DNA of 64,000 nucleotides from Hyphomicrobiales bacterium (GCA_900469965.1 UBZP01000021.1:29632-93631); one strand, 5' to 3'; shown: positions 1 through 8,975, counted from the first letter of the stretch. Notes: generated by a model not told the origin, from the sequence alone. Numbers and translations are program-made.

Positions 1-46
1 CGGCAGGCGGATGAGGGGCCGCTAAGGTCCGGTAGCGGCGACGGTA

Positions 47-691
47 TCAAGCCCGTCCCAGGTGGGGCCGGCCCGCCGGCCCGCGCCGCCACTGGTTGAA
101 GCGCGTTCGAAACAGCCGCCAGACGAGGAGCGCGGTGACGAGCGCGATATAGATCATCTGCTCCGGCCCCACGACCTTCACCGACATCGCAAAATGCAGC
201 GCGCCCGCGGCCGCGATCACATAGACGAGCTTGTGGAGCTTGTTCCACCTCGGCCCGAGCTTGCGGATCGACCAGTTGTTCGAGGTCAGCGCCAGCGGGA
301 TCAGCATGACGAAACCCGCCATGCCGATGGTGATGAAGGGGCGCTTGGCGATGTCGGCGATGATCGTCCGGAAATCCAGATACTTGTCGAGGATCATGTA
401 GGTCGAGAAATGCATGACCACGTACCAGAACGCCAGCAGCCCCAGCGCCCGCCGGTAGCGGATCCAGTTGATGCCGAACAGGTCGCGGATCGGGGTGATG
501 CAGAGCGTGGCGATCAGGAAGCGCAGGGCCCATATGCCGAGCAGGTGCTCGAACTCCTTGATGGCGTTTCCCGGCAGCTGTCCGGTCGCGCCGAGATAGA
601 AGCCGGACGCGGCCGGGATGAGGCCGAGCGCATAGAGCGCCCAGACGGAGGCGCCGTGATACCGGCGGGGCAGGGTGGGGAGCGCGACCAT
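47..691 (-). CDS. msrQ: MsrQ, heme-binding membrane subunit of the periplasmic methionine sulfoxide reductase system
   Basis: 214-aa integral membrane protein of the MsrQ/YedZ ferric-reductase-like family. It passes electrons from the quinone pool or cytoplasmic flavin to MsrP, which repairs oxidised methionines in periplasmic proteins. About six hydrophobic segments are visible, with family histidines in the helices (for example in VVMHFSTY and ALHFAM). The open frame extends further upstream, but the ATG at 691 gives the family start (MVALPTLP) and lies 2 bases after the msrP stop, so the pair is translationally coupled. The length is normal. Function rests on family knowledge plus the adjacent msrP. 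Confidence 0.93.
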   Translation of the reverse strand: MVALPTLPRRYHGASVWALYALGLIPAASGFYLGATGQLPGNAIKEFEHLLGIWALRFLIATLCITPIRDLFGINWIRYRRALGLLAFWYVVMHFSTYMILDKYLDFRTIIADIAKRPFITIGMAGFVMLIPLALTSNNWSIRKLGPRWNKLHKLVYVIAAAGALHFAMSVKVVGPEQMIYIALVTALLVWRLFRTRFNQWRRGPAGRPHLGRA

Positions 692-693
692 GG

Positions 694-1635
694 TCAGAAA
701 TTCGCAGCCAGGTCCATGCCGGCATAGAGGCTTGCGACCTCCTCGCCATAGCCGTTGAAGGGCAGGGTGTCGCGCCTGCTGCCGCCGAAGAAGCCGCCTT
801 CGCCGATCCGGTTCTCCGTCGCCTGGCTCCAGCGCGGATGGTCGACCGCCGGGTTCACATTGGCATAGAAGCCGTACTCGTTCGGCGCGGAAAGGTTCCA
901 GGTGGTGGGCGGCTGCTTGTCGGTCAGCGTGATCTTCACGATCGACTTGATCCCCTTGAAGCCGTATTTCCACGGCACAACGAGACGGACGGGCGCGCCG
1001 TTCTGGTTCGGCAGCGTCTTGCCGTAGAGGCCGACGGCGAGGATCGTCAGCGGATGGCGGGCCTCGTCGAGCCGCAGCCCCTCGACATAGGGCCAGGGCA
1101 ACGGCTGGAAATAGCCCGACTGGCCCGGCATCTGCTCCGGCCGCACCACGGTCTCGAAAGCCACATATTTGGCGCTTCCGAGCGGCTCGACCTTGTCGAG
1201 CAGGCTCGCCAGCGGAAAGCCGATCCAGGGGATGACCATCGACCAGGCCTCGACGCAGCGCATCCGGTAGGTGCGTTCCTCCAGCGGCATCGCCAGCAGG
1301 TCCTCGAGGCCGAATTCCTTCGGCTTGCCGACCATGCCCCCGACCTTGATCGACCAGGGCTGCGGCTTGAAGTCGCCGCCGATCGCGGCCGGGTCGCCCT
1401 TGCCCATCCCGAATTCGTAGAAATTGTTGTAGTTCGTGACGTCCTTTTCCGGCGTCAGCGGCTCGTCGACCTTGAACTGTGATGGCGACGCCGTGAGCCC
1501 GGCCGCAAGCGCGGCTGCCGGTGGTGTCAGGAGCATGCTGCCGGCTGCCGCGGCCAGGAAACCGCGCCTGTTCAGGAACAGGTGCTCCGGCGTGATTTCA
1601 TGCGGCGGGATCTTCGGCGGGTGATAGGCAACCAT
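694..1635 (-). CDS. msrP: MsrP, periplasmic protein-methionine-sulfoxide reductase catalytic subunit
   Basis: 313-aa molybdopterin oxidoreductase of the MsrP/YedY family that reduces methionine sulfoxide in periplasmic proteins. A twin-arginine signal is visible ([15 protein letters not shown], Arg23-Arg24), so the folded enzyme with its Mo cofactor is exported by Tat. The conserved Mo-ligand cysteine is Cys127 in RMRCVEAW. The open frame continues to 1992, but the family N-terminus ([20 protein letters not shown]) begins at the ATG at 1635. It is first of a two-gene operon with msrQ and divergent from a Do-type protease, a plausible periplasmic quality-control neighbourhood. Confidence 0.95.
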   Translation of the reverse strand: MVAYHPPKIPPHEITPEHLFLNRRGFLAAAAGSMLLTPPAAALAAGLTASPSQFKVDEPLTPEKDVTNYNNFYEFGMGKGDPAAIGGDFKPQPWSIKVGGMVGKPKEFGLEDLLAMPLEERTYRMRCVEAWSMVIPWIGFPLASLLDKVEPLGSAKYVAFETVVRPEQMPGQSGYFQPLPWPYVEGLRLDEARHPLTILAVGLYGKTLPNQNGAPVRLVVPWKYGFKGIKSIVKITLTDKQPPTTWNLSAPNEYGFYANVNPAVDHPRWSQATENRIGEGGFFGGSRRDTLPFNGYGEEVASLYAGMDLAANF

Positions 1636-1837
1636 GGGTGCGTTCCTTTGACGAGTGCGGTCACCATGCATGTACGCAAGGAATGACGCCAAAGTTACAG
1701 GCGCTGCGGGCGCGCAGCCGCGCACAATTTCGTGTGCCGGCCGTGAGCGGCATTTGCACCCCGGAGCATGGGCGCATTTGCCTTTTTTCGCGCGAAATCT
1801 TATCTGAACGTGGCGGCAACGAAAGGGAGAATCTTTG

Positions 1838-3229
1838 ATGAAATTCGGCCACGGCCTCGCTACCGCAACCCTTCTCTTGCTTGCCGTCTCCACGCCTGCC
1901 GTCGGACAGGAAAAGACCGTCCCGCAGACGAACCTGGAAATGCAGCTTTCCTTTGCGCCGCTCGTCAAGCAGACGGCGAACGCCACGGTCAACGTCTATG
2001 CCGAACGGATGGTCGAGCGCCGCTCGGTCTTCAACGATCCGTTCTTCGAGGAATTCTTCGGCCAGCGCATGCCGAACAGAACGCAGAAGCAGTCCTCGCT
2101 CGGCTCGGGCGTCATCGTCGGCAAGGACGGGATCGTCGTCACCAACAACCACGTCATCCAGGGCGCCGACGACATCAAGGTCGCACTCGCCGACGGCCGC
2201 GAATATCCCTGCAAGGTCCTCCTGAAGGACGACCGCGTCGACCTCGCCGTGCTGAAGATCGAGGCGAAGGAGACCTTCGACATTCTGCCGCTCGGCGACA
2301 GCGACGCCGTCGAGGTCGGTGATCTCGTGCTGGCGATCGGCAACCCCTTCGGCGTCGGCCAGACGGTGACGAGCGGCATCGTCTCCGCACTCGCCCGCAA
2401 CCAGGTCAAGGCCGGCGACTTCGGTTTCTTCATCCAGACGGATGCCTCGATCAATCCCGGCAATTCCGGCGGCGGCCTCATCAACATGAAGGGCGAGCTG
2501 ATCGGCATCAACACCGCCATCTTCTCGCGCGGCGGCGGCTCCAACGGCGTCGGCTTCGCCATCCCCGCCAACCTCGTGAAGGTCTTCGTCGCGAGCGCGG
2601 TCGGCGGTAGCACCAATTTCGACCGGCCCTTCGTCGGCGCCACCTTCGATGCGGTGACCTCCGATGTCGCAGAAGCCCTGGGCCTCACCAAGGCCCGCGG
2701 CGCGCTCGTCTCGAAGGTTCTGCCGGGCAGCCCGGCGGAGAAGGCGGGGCTCAAGCCCGGCGATGTCGTCACCGCCGTCAACGGCATCGAGGTCGAGCAT
2801 CCCGATGCGCTCGGCTACCGGCTCGCCACTGTCGGCATCGGCGGCACGGCGAAGCTGAGCGTCAGCGACGGCGGCAAGCAGGAGGAACTGACGATCGCCC
2901 TCGACCGCCCGCCGGAGACCACCCCGCGCGACGAACGGCTGATCGAGGGCCGCAATCCGTTCTCGGGCGCCGTCGTCGCCAACCTCTCGCCGCGCGTCGC
3001 CGACGAGTTGCGCATGCCGGCAGGCACCGAGGGCGTGGTCGTCACCGAGGTCAACCGCGGCTCGCCCGCCGCCCGCATCGGGCTGCAGCCGCGCGACATC
3101 ATCGTCCAGCTGAACGGCACGGACGTCGCATCGACCGAGGTGCTCGAGGAACTGGTGGCCGACGATCCGTCCGTCTGGCGCGTCGAGATCGAGCGCGACG
3201 GCCAGCGCATCCGGCAGTTCTTCCGATGA
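1838..3229 (+). CDS. Do/DegP-family periplasmic serine endoprotease with two PDZ domains
   Basis: 463-aa secreted trypsin-like protease of the HtrA/Do family, which degrades or holds misfolded envelope proteins. It has an N-terminal signal peptide ending near VGQ (residue 24), then the protease domain with catalytic His105 (NNHV), Asp135 (DRVDLAVL) and Ser210 (NPGNSGGG). Two PDZ domains follow, about residues 260-350 and 370-463; each has a GSPA-type loop. The ATG at 1838 follows an AAGGGAGA ribosome-binding site; the in-frame TTG just before it is not needed. The stop overlaps the rarA start (ATGA), so the two are coupled. DegP, DegQ and MucD-type members cannot be told apart here. Confidence 0.95.
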   Translation: MKFGHGLATATLLLLAVSTPAVGQEKTVPQTNLEMQLSFAPLVKQTANATVNVYAERMVERRSVFNDPFFEEFFGQRMPNRTQKQSSLGSGVIVGKDGIVVTNNHVIQGADDIKVALADGREYPCKVLLKDDRVDLAVLKIEAKETFDILPLGDSDAVEVGDLVLAIGNPFGVGQTVTSGIVSALARNQVKAGDFGFFIQTDASINPGNSGGGLINMKGELIGINTAIFSRGGGSNGVGFAIPANLVKVFVASAVGGSTNFDRPFVGATFDAVTSDVAEALGLTKARGALVSKVLPGSPAEKAGLKPGDVVTAVNGIEVEHPDALGYRLATVGIGGTAKLSVSDGGKQEELTIALDRPPETTPRDERLIEGRNPFSGAVVANLSPRVADELRMPAGTEGVVVTEVNRGSPAARIGLQPRDIIVQLNGTDVASTEVLEELVADDPSVWRVEIERDGQRIRQFFR

Positions 3230-4536
3230 ACGACCTCTTCGCCCCCTCCGAGCCGGAAGGCATGGCAGCCAGGCGGCCGCTCGCCGACCGCCTGCGGCCG
3301 CAGGCGCTGGCGGAGGTGGCGGGGCAGGCGCATCTGACCGGTGCGGACGGCGTGCTGACGCGCATGATCGCCTCCGGCTCGCTCGGCTCGATGATCTTCT
3401 GGGGACCGCCGGGGACGGGCAAGACCACCGTCGCCCGGCTGCTCTCGGGCGAGGCGGGCCTGGCCTTCGAGCAGATCTCGGCGATCTTCTCCGGCGTCGC
3501 CGACCTGAAGAAGGTGTTCGACGCGGCCCGGCAGCGGCGGATGGGCGGGCGGCAGACGCTGCTTTTCGTCGACGAGATCCATCGCTTCAACCGGGCCCAG
3601 CAGGACAGCTTCCTGCCGGTGATGGAGGACGGCACGATCGTGCTCGTCGGCGCCACCACCGAGAACCCGTCCTTCGAGCTGAACGCCGCACTCCTGTCGC
3701 GGGCCCGCGTGCTCACCTTCAAGCCGCATGACGAGGAGAGCCTCGGCGAGCTTCTGCGGCGGGCCGAGGCCGCCGAGGACAAGCCGCTCCCCCTCGACGA
3801 CGGCGCCCGCGCGGCGCTCCTGCGCATGGCCGACGGCGACGGCCGGGCGGTGCTGACGCTGGCGGAAGAGGTGTGGCGGGCGGCGCGCCCGGGCGAGATT
3901 TTTGGCCAGGACGACCTGTTCCGCATCGTCCAGCGCCGCGCCCCCGTCTACGACAAGGCCCAGGACGGCCACTACAACCTGATCTCCGCTTTGCACAAGT
4001 CCGTGCGCGGCTCCGATCCGGATGCGGCGCTCTACTATCTCTGCCGGATGCTCGATGCCGGCGAGGATCCGCTGTTTCTCGGCCGGCGGCTGGTGCGCAT
4101 GGCGGTGGAGGATATCGGGCTCGCCGATCCCCAGGCGCTCGTCGTCTGCAACGCGGCGAAGGACGCCTATGATTTCCTCGGCTCGCCGGAGGGCGAGCTG
4201 GCGCTGGCGCAGGCCTGCGTCTATCTCGCCACTGCCCCGAAGTCGAACGCGGTCTATACCGCCTTCAAGGCGGCGACGCGGGCGGCGAAGGAGAACGGAT
4301 CGCTGCTTCCGCCCAAGCACATCCTGAACGCGCCGACCAAGCTGATGAAGAGCGAGGGCTACAACGACGGCTACCGCTACGATCACGACGAGCCGGACGC
4401 GTTTTCCGGCCAGGATTACTTTCCGGAGAAAATGGGCCGGCAGACCTTCTACGACCCGCCGGAGCGCGGCTTCGAGCGCGACATCCGCAAACGGCTGGAG
4501 TGGTGGGCGAAGCTCAGGCGCGAGCGCAACAGCTGA
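3226..4536 (+). CDS. rarA: RarA (MgsA), replication-associated recombination AAA+ ATPase
   Basis: 436-aa AAA+ ATPase of the RarA/MgsA/WRNIP1 family, acting at stalled replication forks. Walker A is at about residues 60-68 (GPPGTGKTT) and Walker B at about 112-120 (LFVDEIHR), followed by the sensor-1 region GATTENPSF. The C-terminal half is the family oligomerisation domain (AVEDIGLADPQA, APKSNAVY, HILNAPTKLMK). The length is typical. The ATG overlaps the last bases of the protease gene by 4, so expression is coupled, an arrangement that links DNA repair with envelope proteolysis for no obvious mechanistic reason. Confidence 0.96.
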   Translation: MNDLFAPSEPEGMAARRPLADRLRPQALAEVAGQAHLTGADGVLTRMIASGSLGSMIFWGPPGTGKTTVARLLSGEAGLAFEQISAIFSGVADLKKVFDAARQRRMGGRQTLLFVDEIHRFNRAQQDSFLPVMEDGTIVLVGATTENPSFELNAALLSRARVLTFKPHDEESLGELLRRAEAAEDKPLPLDDGARAALLRMADGDGRAVLTLAEEVWRAARPGEIFGQDDLFRIVQRRAPVYDKAQDGHYNLISALHKSVRGSDPDAALYYLCRMLDAGEDPLFLGRRLVRMAVEDIGLADPQALVVCNAAKDAYDFLGSPEGELALAQACVYLATAPKSNAVYTAFKAATRAAKENGSLLPPKHILNAPTKLMKSEGYNDGYRYDHDEPDAFSGQDYFPEKMGRQTFYDPPERGFERDIRKRLEWWAKLRRERNS

Positions 4537-4554
4537 GAAGCGTGCGGGTTGTCG

Positions 4555-4893
4555 TCAGCGGTGCGCGGACGGCCGCGAGGGAGGCGTGAAGCGGGGACCG
4601 GCCTTCGTCTTCGGCTTCGGCACGACCCTGATCGACGACTCGACCTTGCCGGCGTGCCCTTCGGTGTCGATGACCACGTGCCAGTGGGCGCTTTTCGGGA
4701 TCGTCAGACGGATCGGCGTCTGCTTGGCGACGCCGCCGAGGAACTTGTGCTGGCGCGCGTTCCGGAACAGATCGAAGTCGGCATGCGTCATCAGCCGGAC
4801 GTTGGCGACGGCCGAGAGCGAGATCTCGATCACCACGCCTTCGCGGATGTCCTGCAGGTCGTAATGAGTATAGGGGATGGAGGTCTGCGCCAT
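4555..4893 (-). CDS. DUF1883 domain protein
   Basis: 112-aa protein matching the DUF1883 pattern: HYDL near the N-terminus, then VEI-type strand, ANVRLMTHADFDLFRNARQH, an FLGGVAKQTPIRLTIP block and HWHVVIDTEGHAGKVESSIRVV. No catalytic motif is known for this family; in other proteins the domain is sometimes joined to a TIR domain, but no TIR is present here. It is the last gene of a minus-strand run of small genes and is convergent with rarA, with only about 18 bases between the stops. The role is unknown. Confidence 0.85.
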   Translation of the reverse strand: MAQTSIPYTHYDLQDIREGVVIEISLSAVANVRLMTHADFDLFRNARQHKFLGGVAKQTPIRLTIPKSAHWHVVIDTEGHAGKVESSIRVVPKPKTKAGPRFTPPSRPSAHR

Positions 4894-4999
4894 TGCCGTC
4901 CTGTCTGCCTTGGTCCGCCGCCATCATGCATGGCAGCGGTTAAGGATCGGTTGGTGCCGCGTGGTGTGAACAGGGGATGGCGCGGGCGGCCGTGGGCGT

Positions 5000-5296
5000 T
5001 CAGATCCGGGGACGATTGCGCGCCGGCGTCCGCCTGATGCCGGCTTGCCGCAGGTGCCGTGTCCGCCTGGCCGGGTTGTCGAGTTCCACTGCAAGGCCCT
5101 CCGGCGCCCGGCAGATGTCGGCCGGATCGCGGTCGCTTTCATCGCGGGCGAAATGCATGGCGGCGTCTTCGCTTGCGAAGAGCCCGCCGACCTTGCCGAG
5201 CCTGTCCTGCACGACCCAGCAGCCATGATGGTCGCGCCCGACCGTGAAGCGGGCGGGGCTGGCTGGTACGTGGATGCGATGCGTCTGACGACCCAT
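5000..5296 (-). CDS. Small conserved hypothetical protein
   Basis: 98-aa soluble protein with no signal peptide or membrane segment. The core FTVGRDHHGCWVVQDRLGK followed by GGLFASEDAAMHFARDE looks like a compact beta-beta-alpha fold seen in short rhizobial proteins of unknown function. The ATG at 5296 has a strong ribosome-binding site (AGAGGAG) at good spacing. The C-terminal tail is arginine-rich and may be disordered. It lies 29 bases downstream of the 64-aa gene on the same strand. No function is proposed. Confidence 0.7.
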   Translation of the reverse strand: MGRQTHRIHVPASPARFTVGRDHHGCWVVQDRLGKVGGLFASEDAAMHFARDESDRDPADICRAPEGLAVELDNPARRTRHLRQAGIRRTPARNRPRI

Positions 5297-5325
5297 GATC
5301 TGGATCTCCTCTGTTGACGATGGTG

Positions 5326-5520
5326 TTAGCCGGCCGACCAGTTGCAGGTCAGCTGAATGGCTGCGGCGATCAGGATGGTGATGCCGAGCCGCAGGCCGAT
5401 GTGGCGGAGCGCGACTAGGGCCGGGCTGCGGGCCGGGACCCGATCCGTCTGATTGGTCGGCGTTGGGGCTCGGCGAAACCGGTTCTGTTCGCTCGCCGGA
5501 TCGATGTCGGTGTGTTCCAT
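5326..5520 (-). CDS. Small single-span membrane protein, unknown
   Basis: 64-aa protein with a polar, charged first half and one hydrophobic segment near the C-terminus (IGLRLGITILIAAAIQLT). Its start is only 4 bases after the stop of the DapA-like gene, which favours real coupled translation although the ribosome-binding site is weak. No family is recognised. It could be a small membrane partner of the upstream gene, but nothing in the sequence proves that. Confidence 0.5.
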   Translation of the reverse strand: MEHTDIDPASEQNRFRRAPTPTNQTDRVPARSPALVALRHIGLRLGITILIAAAIQLTCNWSAG

Positions 5521-5524
5521 GGGC

Positions 5525-6454
5525 CTATGCCGTCCGGCTCATGAGTTCGGCACGCTCCGGCAGGGAAGCGATCGCACGGCGGAGCAGGCGCTGGACGTCG
5601 AGCGAGGGGGGCGTCAGCGGCAGCCGCACTTCGGCCGAAAGCCCGAGAATGAGGGACAGCGCGTCTTTCGCGGCGGCGACGCTGTTTTCCTGTTCCAGCG
5701 CGGTCAGCAGCGGCGTCAGCCGGTCCTGCAGCGCATAGGCCACATCGACATTGCCGGTCCGCAGCGCGTTGTGAAGTGCCGAGGTCAGCCGCGGGGTGAC
5801 ATTGGCCGCAATCGAGAACGCCCCGCCGCCGCCGCAGAGGCTGAAGGGGCAGGCGGCGGGCTCGTGGCCGCAATAGTGCAGCAGGCGTGCGCGCAAATCC
5901 GGCGGGGTCCGGGCAAAGCGCGAAACGTCGCCGGTGCCGTCGACGAGGGCCGCCACCGATCCGATCGTGGCCAGCCGCTCGACCGTGCGCGGGGTGAGAT
6001 CGACGGCGGTGCGCGCCGGCGCGTTGTGGACGACCAGGGGAATGTCGACCGCCGCTGCCACCGCCTCGATGTGGCGGACGATACCCTCCTGCGAAGGCTT
6101 GCTGTAGTAGGGGACGGTCAGCACCGCCGCATCGGCGCCGAGCGCCCTGGCCTGGCTGGTCAGCGCGACGGTCGTCTCGGTCGAATTGGTGCCGCAGCCG
6201 ACGAGGACGGGCACGGCACGGTCGGCGACCTCTACGGCGGTCTGTATGATGGTGCAGCGTTCATCCAGGGTCAGCGTCGGCGCTTCGCCCGCCTCGCCGC
6301 AGACGAGAAGGCCGGAAATTCCGCTCCTGATCTGCCATTCGATCAGCGTCAGCAGGCCGATCCGGTCGAGCGCGTTCCCGCGGAACGGCGTGACGAGATC
6401 GCAGACCGCGCCACGCGGGAGGAAGGAATGGAAGGGCGACATCGTGGACTCCAT
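5525..6454 (-). CDS. DapA/NAL-superfamily lyase-like protein with degenerate active site
   Basis: 309-aa member of the dihydrodipicolinate synthase/N-acetylneuraminate lyase superfamily. Family blocks are clear: VTPF, VPYYSKPSQEGI with the conserved tyrosine, VVHNAPARTAVDLTP, the TGD after strand 6, and KDALSLILGL near the end. Two catalytic positions are changed. The Schiff-base lysine expected in a block like AIKEATGD is valine here (AALVDGTGD), and the usual GTTGE loop reads CGEAGE. It is therefore unlikely to be a normal synthase. The ATG at 6454 follows a TGAGG site; the ATG at 6442 is an alternative with its own GGAG. It sits in a run of small unknown genes. Confidence 0.85.
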   Translation of the reverse strand: MESTMSPFHSFLPRGAVCDLVTPFRGNALDRIGLLTLIEWQIRSGISGLLVCGEAGEAPTLTLDERCTIIQTAVEVADRAVPVLVGCGTNSTETTVALTSQARALGADAAVLTVPYYSKPSQEGIVRHIEAVAAAVDIPLVVHNAPARTAVDLTPRTVERLATIGSVAALVDGTGDVSRFARTPPDLRARLLHYCGHEPAACPFSLCGGGGAFSIAANVTPRLTSALHNALRTGNVDVAYALQDRLTPLLTALEQENSVAAAKDALSLILGLSAEVRLPLTPPSLDVQRLLRRAIASLPERAELMSRTA

Positions 6455-6461
6455 GGAAACC

Positions 6462-6911
6462 TCAGGCCTCCGTGCTGCCGGAGGCGACAAGGGCCGCCAG
6501 CAGGCAGGCCGCGCGGTCCGGATGGTGGGCTGTGTGAATGCGCCGGCGCCGGCCGTGCGGCGCAACTGTCGCCATCCGGCAGCTCCAGATGCCGCCGGCC
6601 TGCGTCAGCTCCAGCAGGTCGCGGGCAGGGGCGGCCATCGCTGCCAGCAGCAGGACCGCGCCGGCGAGATCGTCGCCCTCCATCATCTGCCGGAACCGGG
6701 GAAACGCCGCATGGGCGCGAACGTCCGCGAGCGCCGGCAGGACGCGCAGCGCTTCCCAGACGAGGTGCTCGCGGAGGACGCGGGCCGCCGCGATCCGGCT
6801 GCACAGCGACGCCACGGCGCCGATATCCTCGGACTGGGCTGCCTCGCCATCCTGCGCGCGGCGGTGCGGGCGAGGCAGGAAAGGCAGGGGGGTATGGCTG
6901 TTCAGGGGCAT
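6462..6911 (-). CDS. Hypothetical protein upstream of the DapA-like gene
   Basis: 149-aa open frame ending 7 bases before the DapA-like start, same strand. The N-terminal 30 residues are proline- and arginine-rich and look non-structural. The middle is helical and leucine/alanine-rich (REHLVWEALRVLPAL), and the end carries TAHHPDRAACLLAALVASG, a pattern recalling short rhizobial hypothetical proteins. The ribosome-binding site at 6911 is weak, so the true start may lie further in. The tight spacing is the best argument that it is a real gene. Function unknown. Confidence 0.5.
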   Translation of the reverse strand: MPLNSHTPLPFLPRPHRRAQDGEAAQSEDIGAVASLCSRIAAARVLREHLVWEALRVLPALADVRAHAAFPRFRQMMEGDDLAGAVLLLAAMAAPARDLLELTQAGGIWSCRMATVAPHGRRRRIHTAHHPDRAACLLAALVASGSTEA

Positions 6912-6926
6912 GGTCGCAGCCAGCGT

Positions 6927-7148
6927 TCAGCCGACCAGGATGAGCCAGCCGATGCCGGCGGCGATCAGCGTCAGGGCGACGGCGAAACGGATGCGGGCGG
7001 CCTCGCGGCTGCGATCGCGCCTTCCGCCTGCCTCGGGCGACAGCCGGTGCCTCCTGAGCGCCTGTTTTCCGGCGCGCATGGTGGCTGTGGCAAAGACGGT
7101 CCGCGTGCTGAGCGGGGTAGTGGCGCTCTGATCGTGACGGGTGGCCAT
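6927..7148 (-). CDS. Small C-tail-anchored hypothetical membrane protein
   Basis: 73-aa frame with an arginine-rich N-terminal part and one hydrophobic segment at the extreme C-terminus (FAVALTLIAAGIGWLILVG), as in tail-anchored peptides. It ends 15 bases before the next minus-strand gene and would be the first gene of the run extending to 4555. No clear ribosome-binding site is seen before the ATG. No family is recognised. Confidence 0.45.
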   Translation of the reverse strand: MATRHDQSATTPLSTRTVFATATMRAGKQALRRHRLSPEAGGRRDRSREAARIRFAVALTLIAAGIGWLILVG

Positions 7149-7378
7149 GACATCGTATCCAGTTGACGATGCCGTAAGCCTAGGGCCGCCGCAGGTAGGA
7201 TTTCGATGGGGAAAGCCGGTGCCGGAGGTCAGAAAATCATAAGGGCGGCTTCAGGGACGAGGCGGGCGAGCCGGCCGGAAATGCCTCGAACCCCGCTGAT
7301 ACTGCCGACCGGGGCAACGTCGGCTGCGCATTGCTGCCCTGGTCAGGAAACAGTCCGGGCGGACAGGAAGCCTGTCGC

Positions 7379-7531
7379 TCAGTTCTTGCTGTCGTCGAAT
7401 TTCGGTGGGGCGATCGGGTCGCTCGCCGGAAAGGTCTCTTCCAGCGCCTCGTCGAGATATTCGTCTTCCTTCCGCTTCTCCTTGTCCTTCTGCTTGTCGC
7501 TCTTGGGAGCAGGCTTTTCGGGCTTCGGCAT
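7379..7531 (-). CDS. 50-aa charged protein with an ALEETFPASDP motif
   Basis: A 50-aa gene preceded by a near-perfect AGGAGG site 5 bases before the ATG at 7531. The first half is a lysine/aspartate-rich, probably disordered tail (KSDKQKDKEKRKEDE). The second half has DEALEETFPASDPIAPP, a motif that recurs in very short proteins of rhizobia and other bacteria. Function unknown. It lies between the small-gene run and cbpM on the same strand, 40 bases downstream of cbpM, so it is probably the last gene of the cbpA-cbpM transcript. Confidence 0.8.
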   Translation of the reverse strand: MPKPEKPAPKSDKQKDKEKRKEDEYLDEALEETFPASDPIAPPKFDDSKN

Positions 7532-7571
7532 GGGAACCTCCTGGTGTTGCTGATGGGCGGTGACCGGCGCG

Positions 7572-7886
7572 CTATTCCTCGTCGATCAGGGCGAGGATAC
7601 GTCGCTGGATGTCTTCGTCCTGGCTGCGGATCGCCTGCATCAGCAGGCCCAGTCTACCACGCAGACCGTGGATCTGGTCGAGCAGTTGCATGGCGACGTC
7701 GACGCCATCCTCGTTGACCCCCATCGGACCGATCAGGTCCTGGATGAGGCGGGCGCGGGCGAGGTCGGCATCGTGGAACAGGCGCATGCCGTCCCGCTCT
7801 TCGGGGATCAGCCAGCGATGCTCGACCCATGTGTCGAGCAGGGTGATCTCGATTTCGAGGTAGCGGCAGAGTTCGGTGTCTTTCAT
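7572..7886 (-). CDS. cbpM: CbpM, chaperone modulator of CbpA
   Basis: 104-aa MerR-like-fold chaperone modulator that binds the J-domain of CbpA and inhibits its co-chaperone and DNA-binding activity in E. coli. Recognisable blocks are CRYLEIEITLLDTWVEHRWL near the start and RLIQDLIGPMGVNEDGVDVAMQLLDQI in the middle, given here only as position markers (about residues 6-25 and 46-72). It starts 1 base after the stop of the upstream DnaJ-family gene, the classical cbpA-cbpM order. The rest of the protein is a coiled-coil-like helix. Confidence 0.88.
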   Translation of the reverse strand: MKDTELCRYLEIEITLLDTWVEHRWLIPEERDGMRLFHDADLARARLIQDLIGPMGVNEDGVDVAMQLLDQIHGLRGRLGLLMQAIRSQDEDIQRRILALIDEE

Positions 7887-7887
7887 C

Positions 7888-8796
7888 TCAGCCTCCCATG
7901 TGCCGGCGCGGCGCCTGTGCCTTTCCGGCTTCCCAGCGCTCCGCGAAGGCGGTGAGTTCGTGATCGGGCGTCTGCGGCAGCACCACCTGCAGCGTCACAT
8001 AGGCGTCGCCATGGCCGCCGCCGGGCTTGTGCAGGCCCTTTCCCTTCAGCCGCAGGGTCTTGCCGGTGTTCGAATGCGGCGGGATCGTCACGTTTACCGC
8101 GCCGTCGAGCGTCGGCACGCGGATCTTGCCGCCGAGGACGGCCTCCGTCAGCGAGATCGGGATCTCGTAGCGGACGTCGTCCCCGTCCTGCCGGTAGAAG
8201 GAGTGCGGCCGCACGCGGATCTCGATGCGCGCGTCGCCGGCGGGCGCGCCGCCGTGCCCCGGCTCGCCCTTGCCGCGCAGCCGCAGCGTCTGGCCGTCGC
8301 GCGTGCCGGGCGGGATCGTCAGGTCGATCGGCGGGCCGTCGGGCAGGCTGATCTGCTTCTTCGTGCCGTTGGCCGCCTCGAGGAAGTCGAGCTCCATGGA
8401 GAAATAGGCGTCGCGCCCCTTGCCGCCCTGCTGCCGTCCTCGCTGCGAGAAGAAGCCGGAGAAGATGTCGTCGACGTTGCCGAAATCCGAAAAGCTCTGG
8501 TTGCCCTCATAGCGGCCGCCCGTGGCGCCGGCGGAGGCATAGTCGCGATAGTACTGCCGCGGCGGCGTCTCGGCGCCGGTCTCGTCGATCTCGCCGCGGT
8601 CGTATTTGCCCCGCTTCTCCTCGTCGCCGAGCAGGGCATACGCGGCCGAGACCGCCTTGAACCGTTCCTCGGCGTCCTTGTCGCCGGGATTGAGATCGGG
8701 ATGCAGTTTCTTGGCGAGCTTGCGGTAGGCGCTCTGGATATCCTTCTGCGTCGCGTTCTTGCCGACGCCGAGGACCTCGTAGGGACTGCGGCTCAT
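7888..8796 (-). CDS. cbpA: CbpA-type DnaJ-family co-chaperone
   Basis: 302-aa Hsp40 with an N-terminal J-domain (residues 3-70, HPD at 32-34), a Gly/aromatic linker, and the two C-terminal substrate-binding beta domains ([20 protein letters not shown] and [21 protein letters not shown]). There is no zinc-finger between them, which separates CbpA from true DnaJ. It stimulates DnaK. The ATG at 8796 is chosen because the J-domain begins directly ([10 protein letters not shown]) after an AAGGAA site; the open frame continues upstream without family similarity. It is followed by cbpM at 1-base spacing. Confidence 0.92.
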   Translation of the reverse strand: MSRSPYEVLGVGKNATQKDIQSAYRKLAKKLHPDLNPGDKDAEERFKAVSAAYALLGDEEKRGKYDRGEIDETGAETPPRQYYRDYASAGATGGRYEGNQSFSDFGNVDDIFSGFFSQRGRQQGGKGRDAYFSMELDFLEAANGTKKQISLPDGPPIDLTIPPGTRDGQTLRLRGKGEPGHGGAPAGDARIEIRVRPHSFYRQDGDDVRYEIPISLTEAVLGGKIRVPTLDGAVNVTIPPHSNTGKTLRLKGKGLHKPGGGHGDAYVTLQVVLPQTPDHELTAFAERWEAGKAQAPRRHMGG

Positions 8797-8975
8797 TCTC
8801 TGTTCCTTCGAACCATGATCAACGCGCGGCGGATCGCGGCGGCCCCGCGCGGACGAAGCGTGGCACGTCTCCGCCCTGATCTCAACCATAGGGCACGGCT
8901 TCGAAATGAACAGGGATAGGCGCCGTCGAATCTGTCGCAGGCGCAGACGAACGGGGCGTCTGTGGTGCCCGGAGT

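Noticed and set aside
1638-1838. A 66-codon plus-strand frame in the msrP-protease intergenic region
   Set aside because: It fills the promoter region, has no ribosome-binding site and no protein-like pattern, and ends at the protease start.
7206-7553. A 115-codon plus-strand frame
   Set aside because: No ribosome-binding site, Ser-rich shadow composition, and it covers the well-supported 50-aa gene on the other strand.
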